Counted from the first letter of the stretch, positions 1 through 8,798 are shown. The stretch is 64,000 nt of DNA from an uncultured Collinsella sp. (GCA_900540855.1 UQHK01000007.1:32607-96606), one strand, 5' to 3'. Translations and numbers: made by a program. The notes: a model not told the origin generated them from the sequence alone.

Positions 1-993
1 TTGTTCTGCCTGATCATCGCTATCCCCGCAACGCTGCTCGGCAAACAGATTGAGGTGGTCGGTGGGCCGGTATTCGCCATCCTCTTTGGCATGGTTCTGG
101 CGCTCGTCTTTCCCAAGAATCATCGCGAACAGCTCGCCGCCGGTGTCACCTATACGTCTAAAAAAGTCTTGCAGTACGCGGTTATCCTGCTTGGCTTTGG
201 CATGAACCTCTCCCAGATTCTGTCCAAGGGCGCCCAGTCGCTGCCGATTATCGTGGCGACGATCTCGACCTCGCTTGTCATCGCCTTTGTGCTCTGCCGC
301 GTTATGAACGTGCCGGGTAAGATCGCGACGCTTGTGGGTGTGGGTTCGTCGATTTGCGGCGGTTCTGCCATCGCCGCTACCGCGCCCGTCATCGATGCCG
401 ACGATCGCGAGATTGCCCAGGCCATTTCGGTCATCTTCCTGTTTAACGTTATCGCGGCGCTCGTGTTTCCAACGCTCGGCGGCATGCTCGGGCTGACCAA
501 CGAGGGCTTTGGCCTGTTTGCCGGTACCGCCATCAACGACACCTCGTCCGTAACGGCTGCGGCGAGCGCCTGGGACAGCATGCATCCCGGCGCCAATGTG
601 CTCGAGAGCGCCACGGTGGTCAAGCTCACCAGGACGCTGGCCATTATCCCCATCACGTTGGTCCTCGCATGCTGGCAGATGCATCTGGCGCGCAAGGCCG
701 GCGGCGACGCCAAAAGCACGTTCTCGCTTAAACGCGCGTTTCCCATGTTTGTGCTGTTCTTTGTGCTGGCGAGCGTGATCACTACGGTGCTTCAGCTTCC
801 TGTATCCATTACGGCGCCCATCAAGGAGCTTTCGAAGTTCTTTATCGTGATGGCCATGGCGGCTATTGGTTTTAATACCGATATCGTCGAGCTGGTCAAA
901 AAGGGCGGCAAGCCCATCGCGCTGGGCTTTTGCTGCTGGATTGGCATTGCGTGCATGAGTTTGGGAATGCAACACGTGCTGGGAATCTGGTAG
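1..993 (+). CDS. YeiH/UPF0324 family putative sulfate exporter (5' end at window edge)
   Basis: Integral membrane protein of the YeiH (UPF0324) family, often labelled putative sulfate exporters; the substrate is not proven for the family. The 330 visible residues are almost wholly hydrophobic, about nine or ten membrane segments, with the family's glycine-rich motif GSSICGGSAIAA at residues 115-126 and a second conserved stretch, AGTAINDTSSV, near residue 175. Family members run about 330-350 residues. Reading starts with TTG at base 1, so the true start probably lies just outside the window. No operon partner is visible downstream; the next gene is a PrpR-like regulator 266 bp away on the same strand, which might control it (inference). 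Confidence 0.85.
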   Translation: MFCLIIAIPATLLGKQIEVVGGPVFAILFGMVLALVFPKNHREQLAAGVTYTSKKVLQYAVILLGFGMNLSQILSKGAQSLPIIVATISTSLVIAFVLCRVMNVPGKIATLVGVGSSICGGSAIAATAPVIDADDREIAQAISVIFLFNVIAALVFPTLGGMLGLTNEGFGLFAGTAINDTSSVTAAASAWDSMHPGANVLESATVVKLTRTLAIIPITLVLACWQMHLARKAGGDAKSTFSLKRAFPMFVLFFVLASVITTVLQLPVSITAPIKELSKFFIVMAMAAIGFNTDIVELVKKGGKPIALGFCCWIGIACMSLGMQHVLGIW

Positions 994-1045
994 AGAAGTA
1001 GCTTATTTGCGTGCTGCGTGCTGGTGAGCGCATTCTCACGGTGGA

Positions 1046-1110
1046 GCGATAGGAGCTCTTGCGGGTATGGCTTGTCCGCAGGTTTATAAGTCCCGAAGAG
1101 CTCTTATCGC
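1046..1110 (+). repeat. 15-bp inverted repeat in the yeiH-regulator gap
   Basis: Arms 1046-1060 and 1096-1110 are complementary over 15 bp with one mismatch, separated by 35 nt. A second small hairpin (CCCCGC...GCGGGG, about 1111-1134) follows at once. They occupy the 266-bp gap between the membrane protein and the regulator. They could end the first transcript or form a leader for the second; there is no clear U-run. Confidence 0.5.
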
Positions 1111-1259
1111 CCCGCCAGGATGGCGATGCGGGGCAACACCTATACTCGCAGGACGGCGCTTTCTGCCCTATAGTGTTTGGTGAGCAATATCGTTCAATTT
1201 TGAAACACTCGGTCGTGCGACCGTCGGCGGCTGCACGTCGCTGCGGACAGGGGCAAATC

Positions 1260-2477
1260 ATGGATAGCGATGCCAAGCTGAACATCTTGACCGAGGCCCT
1301 GGCTGCTGCCGGGGCCTCGGCATTGGCAATCGATGCGCGTGGGGACGTCGCGATTTCGACCATGAATGACGCGGCGCTTGAGCGGGATGTGGCGGCTTTT
1401 GTCGCTGAGCGCCTCGACCGTATAGGAGACGGCGCGCGTCTGGTTATGGGGCGTGCGGGTACGCGCCTGAGCCTGACCGTTCGCCCCACCGACAAAGAGG
1501 GCGGGGGCCTTTGGGCCGTCGTGGTCCGCGAGGTGCGCGGCGCCGCGGCGCATGCGGGCATCGAGTGGCTCAACGCCGACGAAGTTGAGGCCCGCTACGA
1601 ATCGAGCGCGTACGGCATCGTTGAAGGCGCCGCTGCGGTAGCCGCACCGGTTGCCGAGAGCTATGCGCGCGGGGTGCCCCTTATGCTCGAGGGCGAGTTG
1701 GGCGCGGGTCAGGTCGAGATTGCCATGCGCCTCTATCTGGATGGCCCTTTTGCCGATCAACCCTTTGTTTCCGTCGCGCTCGATGAGCTCACCGAGCGCG
1801 GTTGGCGTCATGTGCTCAAAAGCTCCGAATCGCCGCTGTTCCAAACGGGGCTGACCCTTTGCATTGAGGGCTGGAACGCGGTTGGCCCCCAGCGCCTCCG
1901 CGAGCTCGTTTCCACGATGGCCGACACCGCGTTGGCGACGCGCTGCCATGTGGTGCTGACGGCGAATGACATGCCGGGCGGCAGCGAAAGTGATCAAGCC
2001 GCCTTTGTGACTGAGCGCTTCGCCTGTGCGGTGAGCGTGGCGCCGGCAATCGCCGAGCAGGGAGCCGCGTCGACGAAGGTTGCGCGCTATTTGGAATATC
2101 TCGCTGATGCATTTGGGACGGTAGCGCCCACGTTGTCTGCCGCGGCGGCAAAGACGCTCGATGTTTACCGCTGGCCGCGCAATTATCTGCAGCTCCGCGA
2201 GGTCTCGGAACGACTGTATATATTGGTGGGGGCGGGCACGGTAGACCGCGCTGTGGCGGAGGAAGTGCTCGCCCAAGAGGACGTGATTAAGACCGCAACC
2301 TTTGGCGCCCCGACACTCGAAAGCGACCTGTATATCCTGCGACCGCTGGCCGATACCGAGCGAGATATCGCGCATCTGGTTGTAGATCATCTCCACGGCA
2401 ACCGGACCCGTGCGGCGGAGGTGCTGGGCGTAAGCCGAACAACGCTGTGGCGCTTGCTGAAGGACGATGACCGTTGA
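1260..2477 (+). CDS. PrpR-like Fis-family regulator with degenerate AAA+ domain
   Basis: 405-residue transcription regulator. The C-terminus (about residues 375-401, NRTRAAEVLGVSRTTLWRLL) is a Fis-type helix-turn-helix as in sigma-54 activators. The middle resembles the AAA+ module of PrpR-like activators but is decayed: the P-loop position at 145-152 reads GELGAGQV, so the Walker A Lys is Gln, and no GAFTGA sigma-54 contact loop is visible. It probably binds DNA without ATP-driven sigma-54 remodelling (inference). The N-terminal ~120 residues are a poorly conserved sensor region. ATG at 1260 is chosen over an upstream in-frame start because it follows GGACAGGGGC and gives the natural N-terminus. 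The neighbouring yeiH-like gene is a possible target. Confidence 0.7.
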   Translation: MDSDAKLNILTEALAAAGASALAIDARGDVAISTMNDAALERDVAAFVAERLDRIGDGARLVMGRAGTRLSLTVRPTDKEGGGLWAVVVREVRGAAAHAGIEWLNADEVEARYESSAYGIVEGAAAVAAPVAESYARGVPLMLEGELGAGQVEIAMRLYLDGPFADQPFVSVALDELTERGWRHVLKSSESPLFQTGLTLCIEGWNAVGPQRLRELVSTMADTALATRCHVVLTANDMPGGSESDQAAFVTERFACAVSVAPAIAEQGAASTKVARYLEYLADAFGTVAPTLSAAAAKTLDVYRWPRNYLQLREVSERLYILVGAGTVDRAVAEEVLAQEDVIKTATFGAPTLESDLYILRPLADTERDIAHLVVDHLHGNRTRAAEVLGVSRTTLWRLLKDDDR

Positions 2478-2561
2478 GCGAGGCGCCCGTGACCGCGCGC
2501 GACGCGTGTGCTACAGTCCAAAGCGTTATTGTTTCGATTTGGTTACGGCGTGCGGGGGCGT

Positions 2562-3137
2562 ATGGCTGAGACTACAAAACCGAGCCGCAGAAGGCGGAGT
2601 GCCGCGCCGGTTAACCGACGCACAACATCGGTGACGTGGGGCAAACACGCCTCGGGGTTTGACGGCTCGTTCAAGCGCACTAAATACGGCTATCCTTCGA
2701 CAGGTGCTCGCTTGGCAATGCAGGCAGAGTCCTCGCTGTGGGGCCGCAAACGCGTGGTGGGCTCAAAGCTCAAGCACGACGGCACGCTCGGCTACATCAG
2801 CCGCGGGGCGGCTCGCCGCAGTGGGCTCAATCCTGCTGGTTGGCATCGTTATGTGCCGATCGCGGTCGTCGTTGCAGTGATCGTCATCGCACTCGCTGCG
2901 CTTGGCTACGCCGGCGGTGGCGCCAACTTGGACGCGGTGTTTAAATCGCCCGAGCTCGCGCATGCAGGCACAGAAGTTGTCGAGGGCGCTCAGACCCAGA
3001 CGGGCGTCGCGCCCCAGCGCGGCATGGTCGCGGCAGCCTCCACCATCGCCGACGCTCAAAAGGACGAGGGCGAACAGGGCGACGGCGCCGAAACGACCCA
3101 CACGAACGAAACGACGACAACTCCATCGGCAAGATAA
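2562..3137 (+). CDS. Hypothetical single-pass membrane protein
   Basis: 191 residues, not recognised as a named family. A basic N-terminal cytoplasmic region rich in Arg/Lys (residues 1-95) precedes one strong membrane segment (about 98-117, PIAVVVAVIVIALAALGYAG) and an acidic, Thr/Glu-rich outer tail. Topology looks like a small anchored protein with positively charged inner part. ATG at 2562 follows GCGGGGGCGT; an upstream in-frame start at 2508 lacks a ribosome binding site. It ends 64 bp before the convergent nitroreductase. Coding status is supported by the clear membrane segment and a natural composition; function unknown. Confidence 0.6.
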   Translation: MAETTKPSRRRRSAAPVNRRTTSVTWGKHASGFDGSFKRTKYGYPSTGARLAMQAESSLWGRKRVVGSKLKHDGTLGYISRGAARRSGLNPAGWHRYVPIAVVVAVIVIALAALGYAGGGANLDAVFKSPELAHAGTEVVEGAQTQTGVAPQRGMVAAASTIADAQKDEGEQGDGAETTHTNETTTTPSAR

Positions 3138-3146
3138 GTTGCGAGT

Positions 3147-3185
3147 GGGGTGGCTAAAATAGCCTCGTCCCAAATTAGCTACCCC
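3147..3185 (+). repeat. Hairpin carrying a 23-bp sequence repeated at 15871
   Basis: Arms GGGGTGGCTAA (3147-3157) and TTAGCTACCCC (3175-3185) pair over 11 bp with one G-U. The loop and right arm include AGCCTCGTCCCAAATTAGCT, which recurs exactly at 15871 and continues ACC in both places (23 bp). It lies between convergent genes and probably acts as a bidirectional terminator, or is a remnant of a dispersed element. Confidence 0.6.
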
Positions 3186-3200
3186 TATGACGCTCTTGGG

Positions 3201-3722
3201 TTACCTTACGTAGACGACGTTGTCGCGGCGGGGTTTGGGCTCGGGTAGCGTGTCTTCGGCATAGCCCAGAATGCAGTGACCGACACCGCGCAGGCTGCCG
3301 TCGGCGGGCAGGCCCCAGCTGGCCAGCAGCTCCAGGCCCTCGGGCGAGTCAAAGACCTCATGCGCGCGGTGAATCCAGCACGAATCGACACCCAGTGCAT
3401 AGGCGGCGTTGAGCAAGTTGCCCATGGCGAGCGAGCCGTCTTCCAGATACGTGGGCACGCTGCGGTCGACCAGCACCACCACAACGGTCTTGGCGCCATA
3501 GAAGGGGTCGCCGTTGCTGCCCATGACCTGGGCGTTGAGCTGTGAGAGACGCTCGACGGTCGCGGGGTCGGTGACGGCGACAAACGTCACCGGTTGGCGG
3601 CCCATGCCGCTCGGTGCATATTGGCCGGCTTCGATAATACGTGCAAGCTTTTCGGCCTCGACGGGACGATCGCTGTATTTGCGGCAGCTGCGGCGGTGGA
3701 TGAGTGCTTCGATAGTCTCCAT
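3201..3722 (-). CDS. Nitroreductase family protein
   Basis: 173-residue flavin-dependent nitroreductase-like oxidoreductase. The N-terminus has the family's FMN phosphate-binding motif (IHRRSCRKYSDRPV), followed by QYAPSGMGRQPVTFVAV, and the central GNLLNAAYALGVDSCW stretch; the C-terminus (GHCILGYAE) matches the strand that closes the FMN site. Such enzymes are cytosolic homodimers reducing nitro compounds, quinones or flavins with NAD(P)H. The start at 3722 follows AAGGAGACACC; an upstream in-frame start at 3818 would add unlike sequence. It is a single gene, convergent with its upstream neighbour and divergent from 4017. Substrate unknown. Confidence 0.85.
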   Translation of the reverse strand: METIEALIHRRSCRKYSDRPVEAEKLARIIEAGQYAPSGMGRQPVTFVAVTDPATVERLSQLNAQVMGSNGDPFYGAKTVVVVLVDRSVPTYLEDGSLAMGNLLNAAYALGVDSCWIHRAHEVFDSPEGLELLASWGLPADGSLRGVGHCILGYAEDTLPEPKPRRDNVVYVR

Positions 3723-3877
3723 GGTGTCTCCTTGCGGTGGCGTTGCAGATGCCCCGTTCATACCCGTCGGGCTCAAACGATAGACGGTCAATTGCCCGGC
3801 CAAAAGGGTAGATTCCAATTGGGAAAGTAGGTTTGCATAAAAGTACCTTCAGAATGTGACAAACAAATGGGATGGTT

Positions 3878-3890
3878 AAACGTTTTATCC
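3878..3890. promoter_or_regulatory. AAACGTTTTATCC motif, LacI/cre-like half palindrome
   Basis: The 13-mer AAACGTTTTATCC here is repeated exactly at 10508-10520 upstream of ilvE, and the palindromic core AAAACGTTTT occurs again at 37615-37624 upstream of the second transaldolase. A CG-centred A/T palindrome resembles LacI/CcpA-type operators. It lies in the 294-bp divergent gap (3723-4016), which otherwise holds only an 11-bp remnant (AATGTGACAAA) of the dispersed palindrome near 3853. Confidence 0.3.
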
Positions 3891-4016
3891 CGTCTACCCT
3901 GCGGTTTTTTACCACTTGCCTAAATGACGAACGCATAACCTCTGATAAAGGTTTTACTAAAGGAGTACCAGCGTTTATCAATGCGCCGTGGTGGCGCCGG
4001 GCCAGGAGGTAACATC

Positions 4017-4307
4017 ATGTTCCAGGCTGGAGATGTCGTCGAGACCGACTTCGAAGGATTTCTGAAGCTGCTGCGTTCCAAGACGCGCGCTTTTGTGACG
4101 ATTGATGATCACGAGTACTACATCACGCACACCGATGGCTATTGGCGTGTTCAGGATTGCGAGGCCCTCAACGACAAGGGCCACTTTACTGACTGCTCCG
4201 AGCTGGTCAACACGGTCTGCGAGGTCGTCGAGCTGCCGTGGATTGCCGGCAAGAGCCTGCATGACAGCTTCTCGGGCGCTACGGTCTATGAGGCCGTCGC
4301 CGCTTAA
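4017..4307 (+). CDS. Small conserved hypothetical protein
   Basis: 96-residue soluble protein with no family I can name. It is acidic and rich in aromatic residues; an internal stretch (VTIDDHEYYITHTDGYWRVQDCE) looks like a small beta-sheet domain, followed by a helical tail. ATG at 4017 is fixed by an ideal AGGAGGT ribosome binding site eight bases upstream, which suggests strong translation; the alternative start at 3981 has no such site. A strong terminator follows directly, so it is a single-gene unit. Function unknown. Confidence 0.7.
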   Translation: MFQAGDVVETDFEGFLKLLRSKTRAFVTIDDHEYYITHTDGYWRVQDCEALNDKGHFTDCSELVNTVCEVVELPWIAGKSLHDSFSGATVYEAVAA

Positions 4308-4333
4308 CGGGCAATAAAACCCGATTTTCACGT

Positions 4334-4369
4334 GACCGCTGGCGCTGCCCCCGCGCCGGCGGTCTTTTT
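4334..4369 (+). terminator. Rho-independent terminator after the 4017 gene
   Basis: GACCGCTGGCGC pairs with GCGCCGGCGGTC around a 7-nt loop and is followed by five T residues. Confidence 0.85.
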
Positions 4370-4412
4370 CTGCCGATAGGCCATAAAAGTGCAAGCATTT
4401 GCGGAGAGCCTG

Positions 4413-4441
4413 TTGACGATAGTCAAAACTCGGACTAATCT
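4413..4441 (+). promoter_or_regulatory. Promoter with embedded dyad for marR-ABC operon
   Basis: TTGACG (4413-4418) and TAATCT (4436-4441) are separated by exactly 17 bp. The dyad TAGTC...GACTA (4420-4437) fills the spacer, and GTCAAAAATCGGAC at 4457-4470 directly repeats part of it (GTCAAAACTCGGAC, 4422-4435). A repressor bound here would block RNA polymerase, fitting autoregulation by the MarR protein encoded next. Confidence 0.6.
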
Positions 4442-4476
4442 AGAGATACAAAATTGGTCAAAAATCGGACAATCGA

Positions 4477-4989
4477 ATGGTGGGATGGATGAATAGTGCG
4501 GTTACACTGGTCGATTTCGACCGGTTGCTCAATGGACTCGACCATATCTATTCGGAGTTCTCGCGCGCCTGCGGTCTTTCGGACTGCGCTTACTGGATGC
4601 TCGTCGATACCAGCACGGCGGGCGGCAGTGTTGCCGTAAGCCGTCTGACAAGCGAATGGTTCTACAGCAAGCAGACCATCAACTCGGCAATTAAAACCTT
4701 GACGGCGCGGGGCTTCGCAACGTTGGAGTTTGCCGAAGGCAGCCGTAAGAACAAGGTTGTGAGCCTGACCGAAGAGGGCAGGCAATTTGCCGAGCGTTAT
4801 GCGCTGCCGGCACTCAAGGCCGAGCAGCGAGCCTTTGCCGCGCTTGAGCCGTGTGAGCAACGCGAAATCATGCGCCTAATCGGAAAATTTTCCCATGCGC
4901 TCGGCGATGAGTGCGATGCCTTTAAGCAGCATATCGCTGTCGAGAGCCAGGCCGAGAATCAAGGTGAGGGGGAGACATGCGACTCTTAA
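4477..4989 (+). CDS. MarR family transcriptional regulator
   Basis: 170-residue winged-helix regulator. The DNA-binding region lies around residues 45-100 (SRLTSEWFYSKQTINSAIKT recognition helix, then the wing with GSRKNKVVSLTEEG). MarR proteins bind DNA as dimers and release it on ligand binding, commonly to induce efflux pumps. Its 3' end overlaps the next ABC transporter gene by 13 bp, so the three genes form one operon and this protein likely controls them through the dyad in the promoter. Neither ATG has an ideal ribosome binding site; 4489 is an alternative start. Confidence 0.85.
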   Translation: MVGWMNSAVTLVDFDRLLNGLDHIYSEFSRACGLSDCAYWMLVDTSTAGGSVAVSRLTSEWFYSKQTINSAIKTLTARGFATLEFAEGSRKNKVVSLTEEGRQFAERYALPALKAEQRAFAALEPCEQREIMRLIGKFSHALGDECDAFKQHIAVESQAENQGEGETCDS

Positions 4990-6713
4990 TGAGGTTTATG
5001 AGGCCGTACCGCGGCCTGATCGCAGTGACGCTGCTGGTGCTGCTAATCGACAACGTCGGTACGCTGCTCGTGCCCACGATGTTGGCGAACATGGTCAACA
5101 CGGGCATCACGACGGGTGATGTCGACTACATCTTGCGCAACGGTCTGTACATGCTCATCGCGACCGGCATGGCCAGCGGTGGTGCGGTGCTGGGCTGTTA
5201 TCTTTCGGCCCGTCTGGCGGCCAATGTGGCCTGCGACATCCGCAACGCCGTCTACGATAAGTCGCTCGAGCTGTCCGCCAGCGACTTTGAGCGCTTTGGC
5301 ACGGGTTCGATGATCACGCGCTCGCTCAACGACATCAACGTGATCCAGCAAGCGATCCTGCAGACGATTCAGTTGGTGCTGCCGGTGCCGTTCTTGGCCG
5401 TCGCGGGCATCATCTTTGCCTGGTTTATCGATCCTGCCATGGGCACGCTGCTGGGCGTGGTCGTTGCGATCGTGCTGGTGGCGGCGGTCTTTACGGTGGC
5501 TAACGCCGCGCCGATTTTTATGCGCCTTCAGAGCTTTATCGACCGCATGAACGTGGTGCTGCGCGAGAACATCGTGGGCGTGCGCGTCATCCGCGCATTT
5601 AACAAGGAGCGCCACGAGGAGCAGCGCCTGGACGAGGTGTTTAGCGATTACGCGGCCAATGCCATCAAGGTCAACCACCTGTTTGTGGGTCTCGACAGCT
5701 CCAGCTTCTTTTTGATGAACATCGCCGAGGTGGCGGTGCTGTGGGTGGGCGGCAACCGCGTGGGCGTCCATGCCATGCAAATCGGCAGCATCTCGGCCGT
5801 GCTGGAGTACGCGATCCTGATCCTGTTCTTTGTGATGATGGCGCAGATGGTGGTGCTGACGCTCCCGCGCGCCGCGGCGTGTCTCAACCGCGCGCAGCAG
5901 GTGCTGGAGATTAAGCCGAGCATCGTCGATGGCCAGCGTACGCTCGATGCGGCCGCGTCCGACTCAAAGGACGGGGCCGATGCGGTCGCCGTGTTCGATC
6001 ACATGTCGTTTCGCTTTGACGATGCCGACGAGGACACCCTGTGCGACCTGAGCTTTGCCTGTCGTCGCGGGCAGACCACCGCGATCGTGGGCTCGACCGG
6101 TTCGGGTAAGTCGACGGTGGCAAAGCTCTTGCTGCGTTTTCACGATGCCACGAAGGGCGCCATTCGCCTGGACGGTGTTGAGCTGCGCGACCTTTCGCAA
6201 GACGAGATTCGCGGGCGCATTGCCTATGTGCCGCAGAAGGCGTGGCTGTTCTCGGGCACCGTGGCAAGCAATCTGCGCTTTGGCAACGAGGACGCGACCG
6301 AGGTGGACATGCTTCATGCGCTGCAGGTTGCCCAGAGCACCTTTGTGCTCGATCAACCGCAGGGGCTCGATACCCCGGTTGCCCAGGGCGGTACGAACTT
6401 CTCGGGTGGTCAGCGCCAGCGCCTGGCCATTGCTCGCGCGCTCATGAAGCGCGCCGACCTGTATATCTTCGACGACAGTTTTTCGGCCCTGGACTTTAAG
6501 ACCGATGCGGCCCTGCGCCATGCGCTGCAGGACGAGACGCACGACGCCGCGGTGCTCATCATCGCGCAGCGCATCTCGACGATTCTGCACGCCGACCAGA
6601 TTGTCGTGCTCAAGGATGGCGAGGTCGTGGGCTTGGGCACGCATGGCGAGCTTATGGAAACCTGTGAGGTATACCGCGCCATCGCGGAATCGCAAATGAA
6701 GGGAGGTGAGTAG
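4977..6713 (+). CDS. ABC exporter half-transporter, degenerate-site subunit (pair 1)
   Basis: 578-residue fused membrane/ATPase half-transporter of the multidrug exporter class. Residues 1-300 form the six-helix exporter domain; the nucleotide-binding domain follows, with Walker A GSTGSGKST, signature FSGGQRQR and Walker B YIFDDSFSALD. The residue after the Walker B Asp is Asp, not the catalytic Glu, which marks the non-hydrolysing site of a heterodimeric exporter. It is preceded by marR (13-bp overlap) and followed one base after its stop by the partner gene. ATG at 4977 follows GAGGGGGAGAC. Substrate unknown; the MarR context suggests toxic compounds. Confidence 0.9.
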   Translation: MRLLMRFMRPYRGLIAVTLLVLLIDNVGTLLVPTMLANMVNTGITTGDVDYILRNGLYMLIATGMASGGAVLGCYLSARLAANVACDIRNAVYDKSLELSASDFERFGTGSMITRSLNDINVIQQAILQTIQLVLPVPFLAVAGIIFAWFIDPAMGTLLGVVVAIVLVAAVFTVANAAPIFMRLQSFIDRMNVVLRENIVGVRVIRAFNKERHEEQRLDEVFSDYAANAIKVNHLFVGLDSSSFFLMNIAEVAVLWVGGNRVGVHAMQIGSISAVLEYAILILFFVMMAQMVVLTLPRAAACLNRAQQVLEIKPSIVDGQRTLDAAASDSKDGADAVAVFDHMSFRFDDADEDTLCDLSFACRRGQTTAIVGSTGSGKSTVAKLLLRFHDATKGAIRLDGVELRDLSQDEIRGRIAYVPQKAWLFSGTVASNLRFGNEDATEVDMLHALQVAQSTFVLDQPQGLDTPVAQGGTNFSGGQRQRLAIARALMKRADLYIFDDSFSALDFKTDAALRHALQDETHDAAVLIIAQRISTILHADQIVVLKDGEVVGLGTHGELMETCEVYRAIAESQMKGGE

Positions 6714-6714
6714 C

Positions 6715-8721
6715 ATGACCGAGGAGCTCGAGAAGCAGGGCGGCGTTGATGACGCCGTTGCCGCGGGGCTGGTCGAGGAAACGGCTGTCACGTCGACCGA
6801 GCTGGATGACGCCGCCAAGGCTGCAGTCGAGCGCGAGGCTCGCCGCCAAGCGCTCTACGAGGAAAACGAGCGTGCCGAGGACGAGCGTGCCCGCGCCGAG
6901 GCAGAGCGTATGCGCGACGTGGACGACGAAGAAGAGGGCGAGACGCCACGGGATACCTGGGCGACGGTGCGCCGCCTGTGGAGCGAGGCCGTCGGCGACC
7001 ATTGGCGCTTCTACATCGTGTTTGCGAGCATTGTGTTCTATGTTATCTTTAACACCGCTGCACCGGCATATAGCGCCCGCGTGATCGATGAGCTGTGGGG
7101 CCACATTCAGGTGGCGTTTGCCAACGGAACCACCTTCAACATCACCTGGGAGAACTGCGGCAAGACCATCTTCGTCTACTTTATGATCTGGACTGCCGCT
7201 GCCTCGTTCTATGCGCTCCAGAGCTTTTTGATGTCGAGCGTGGCCGAACGCCTCAACCTGCGTCTACGCAACCGCATCGCACAAAAGCTCAACCGTCTGC
7301 CGCTTGCCTTCTTTGACGCGCATCGTCCCGGTGAGGTCGTCAGCCGTGCGACCAACGACTTGGACAAGATGTCCGAGAGCATGCAGCGCGGATTGCTGCA
7401 GCTGCTTGTGTCGATCGGCACCGTGGTGGGCGCCGTGGGCGTGATGTTCGTGTTTAGCGTGCCGCTTACGCTAGTCTTTTTGTTCTTTACGGCGTTGTCG
7501 CTGCTGGTGACCAAGGTGGTTTCGCGCCGTACGCATGATGTGACGGGCGAGCGTCAGGAGTGGGTGTCCAAAATCACGAGCGCGGTCGAGGAAGGCTATT
7601 CGGGCCGTTTGGTGATTCGCGCATTCAACCGCGAGCACCAGAGCTCTGCCGAGGTGCACGAGGCCTCGGGCGAGCTGGCGCGCGTGAGCACCAAGGCCGA
7701 CTTTATGATTAACGCCGTCGGACCCGCGGTTCGCTTTATCGGTCGCCTGGCGCAGATCGTGATTGCGCTCGTGGGCTGCAGCATGCTGGTCGCCGGTCAC
7801 ATGACCGTCGGCGTGTTCCAGGCGTTCTTCCAGTTTATCTACGAGGCGTCCGAACCCATGACGCAGCTGTCGTTCACTTTTAACTCGCTGCAGAGCGCGC
7901 TGGCGAGTGCGGAGCGCGTGTTCGACCTGCTTGATGAGCCCGAGATGGAGGCCGATCCGCTGCCGGACGAGGCCGCCAAGCTGCCGGGTCGCATTGAGGG
8001 CCGCGTCGCTTTTGAGCACGTGCGCTTTGGCTATGCGCCCGACAAGCCGCTCATGCGCGACGTGTCGTTTACCGCCGAGCCGGGCCAGAAGATTGCCGTG
8101 GTGGGAACCACGGGCGCAGGCAAGACGACGCTCATCAACCTGCTCATGCGCTTCTACGAGATTGACGGCGGGCGTATTACGCTCGACGGCGTGGATACGA
8201 GCCGCATGGATCGCGGCGAGTTGCGACAGCAGTTTGGCATGGTGCTACAGGACGCCTGGCTGTTCGACGGCACGATTGCCGAGAACATCGCCTACGGCTG
8301 CCCCGAGGCAACGCGCGAGGAGATTGTTGCGGCCGCTCGCGCCGCCCAGGTCGACTTCTTTGTGCGCACCATGCCTCAGGGCTACGACACGCGCGTAGCC
8401 AACGATGCCGAAAGCATCAGCCAGGGCCAGCGTCAGCTGCTGACCATCGCACGCGTGCTGCTCAACAACCCGGCGATTCTCATCCTGGACGAGGCGACCT
8501 CAAGTGTGGACACGCGCACCGAGCTTGCTATCGGCCGCGCCATGGACGCGCTCATGCGCGGGCGCACGAGCTTTGTGATCGCGCATCGCCTGTCGACGAT
8601 CGTGGACGCCGACCTGATCTTGGTCATGGACCACGGCAACATTATCGAGCAAGGCACGCATAAGGAACTGCTGGCTGCCGAGGGTGCTTACGCCGACCTC
8701 TATCTGAGTCAGTTCGCATAA
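6715..8721 (+). CDS. ABC exporter half-transporter, canonical subunit (pair 1)
   Basis: 668-residue partner of the preceding subunit. It has an unusual N-terminal extension of about 85 highly charged, Glu/Ala/Arg-rich residues, probably a coiled coil, before the six-helix exporter domain. The nucleotide-binding domain carries Walker A GTTGAGKTT, the variant signature ISQGQRQ and an intact Walker B with catalytic Glu (ILILDEATSSVD), so this subunit supplies the active ATPase composite site. ATG at 6715 follows GGGAGGTGAG; a GTG at 6706 overlaps that site and is rejected. It is the last gene of the marR operon and ends at a dispersed palindrome and terminator. Confidence 0.9.
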   Translation: MTEELEKQGGVDDAVAAGLVEETAVTSTELDDAAKAAVEREARRQALYEENERAEDERARAEAERMRDVDDEEEGETPRDTWATVRRLWSEAVGDHWRFYIVFASIVFYVIFNTAAPAYSARVIDELWGHIQVAFANGTTFNITWENCGKTIFVYFMIWTAAASFYALQSFLMSSVAERLNLRLRNRIAQKLNRLPLAFFDAHRPGEVVSRATNDLDKMSESMQRGLLQLLVSIGTVVGAVGVMFVFSVPLTLVFLFFTALSLLVTKVVSRRTHDVTGERQEWVSKITSAVEEGYSGRLVIRAFNREHQSSAEVHEASGELARVSTKADFMINAVGPAVRFIGRLAQIVIALVGCSMLVAGHMTVGVFQAFFQFIYEASEPMTQLSFTFNSLQSALASAERVFDLLDEPEMEADPLPDEAAKLPGRIEGRVAFEHVRFGYAPDKPLMRDVSFTAEPGQKIAVVGTTGAGKTTLINLLMRFYEIDGGRITLDGVDTSRMDRGELRQQFGMVLQDAWLFDGTIAENIAYGCPEATREEIVAAARAAQVDFFVRTMPQGYDTRVANDAESISQGQRQLLTIARVLLNNPAILILDEATSSVDTRTELAIGRAMDALMRGRTSFVIAHRLSTIVDADLILVMDHGNIIEQGTHKELLAAEGAYADLYLSQFA

Positions 8722-8722
8722 G

Positions 8723-8752
8723 GTGACAAAGGGGCAGTCCCGCATGTCACAT
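8723..8752. repeat. Dispersed palindrome, copy 1 (diverged)
   Basis: Matches the family AATGTGACAAAGGGAC-N-GTCCCTTTGTCACATT, but the right arm is altered around 8740-8744. It starts directly after the stop codon of the ABC gene. Confidence 0.75.
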
Positions 8753-8756
8753 CGAA

Positions 8757-8798
8757 AAGAAGGCGCGCCGGGGGATTGATTTCCTGGCGCGCCTTCTT
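8757..8798. terminator. Bidirectional terminator hairpin
   Basis: AAGAAGGCGCGCC (8757-8769) pairs perfectly with GGCGCGCCTTCTT (8786-8798) between the convergent ABC exporter and serine acetyltransferase genes. Confidence 0.8.
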
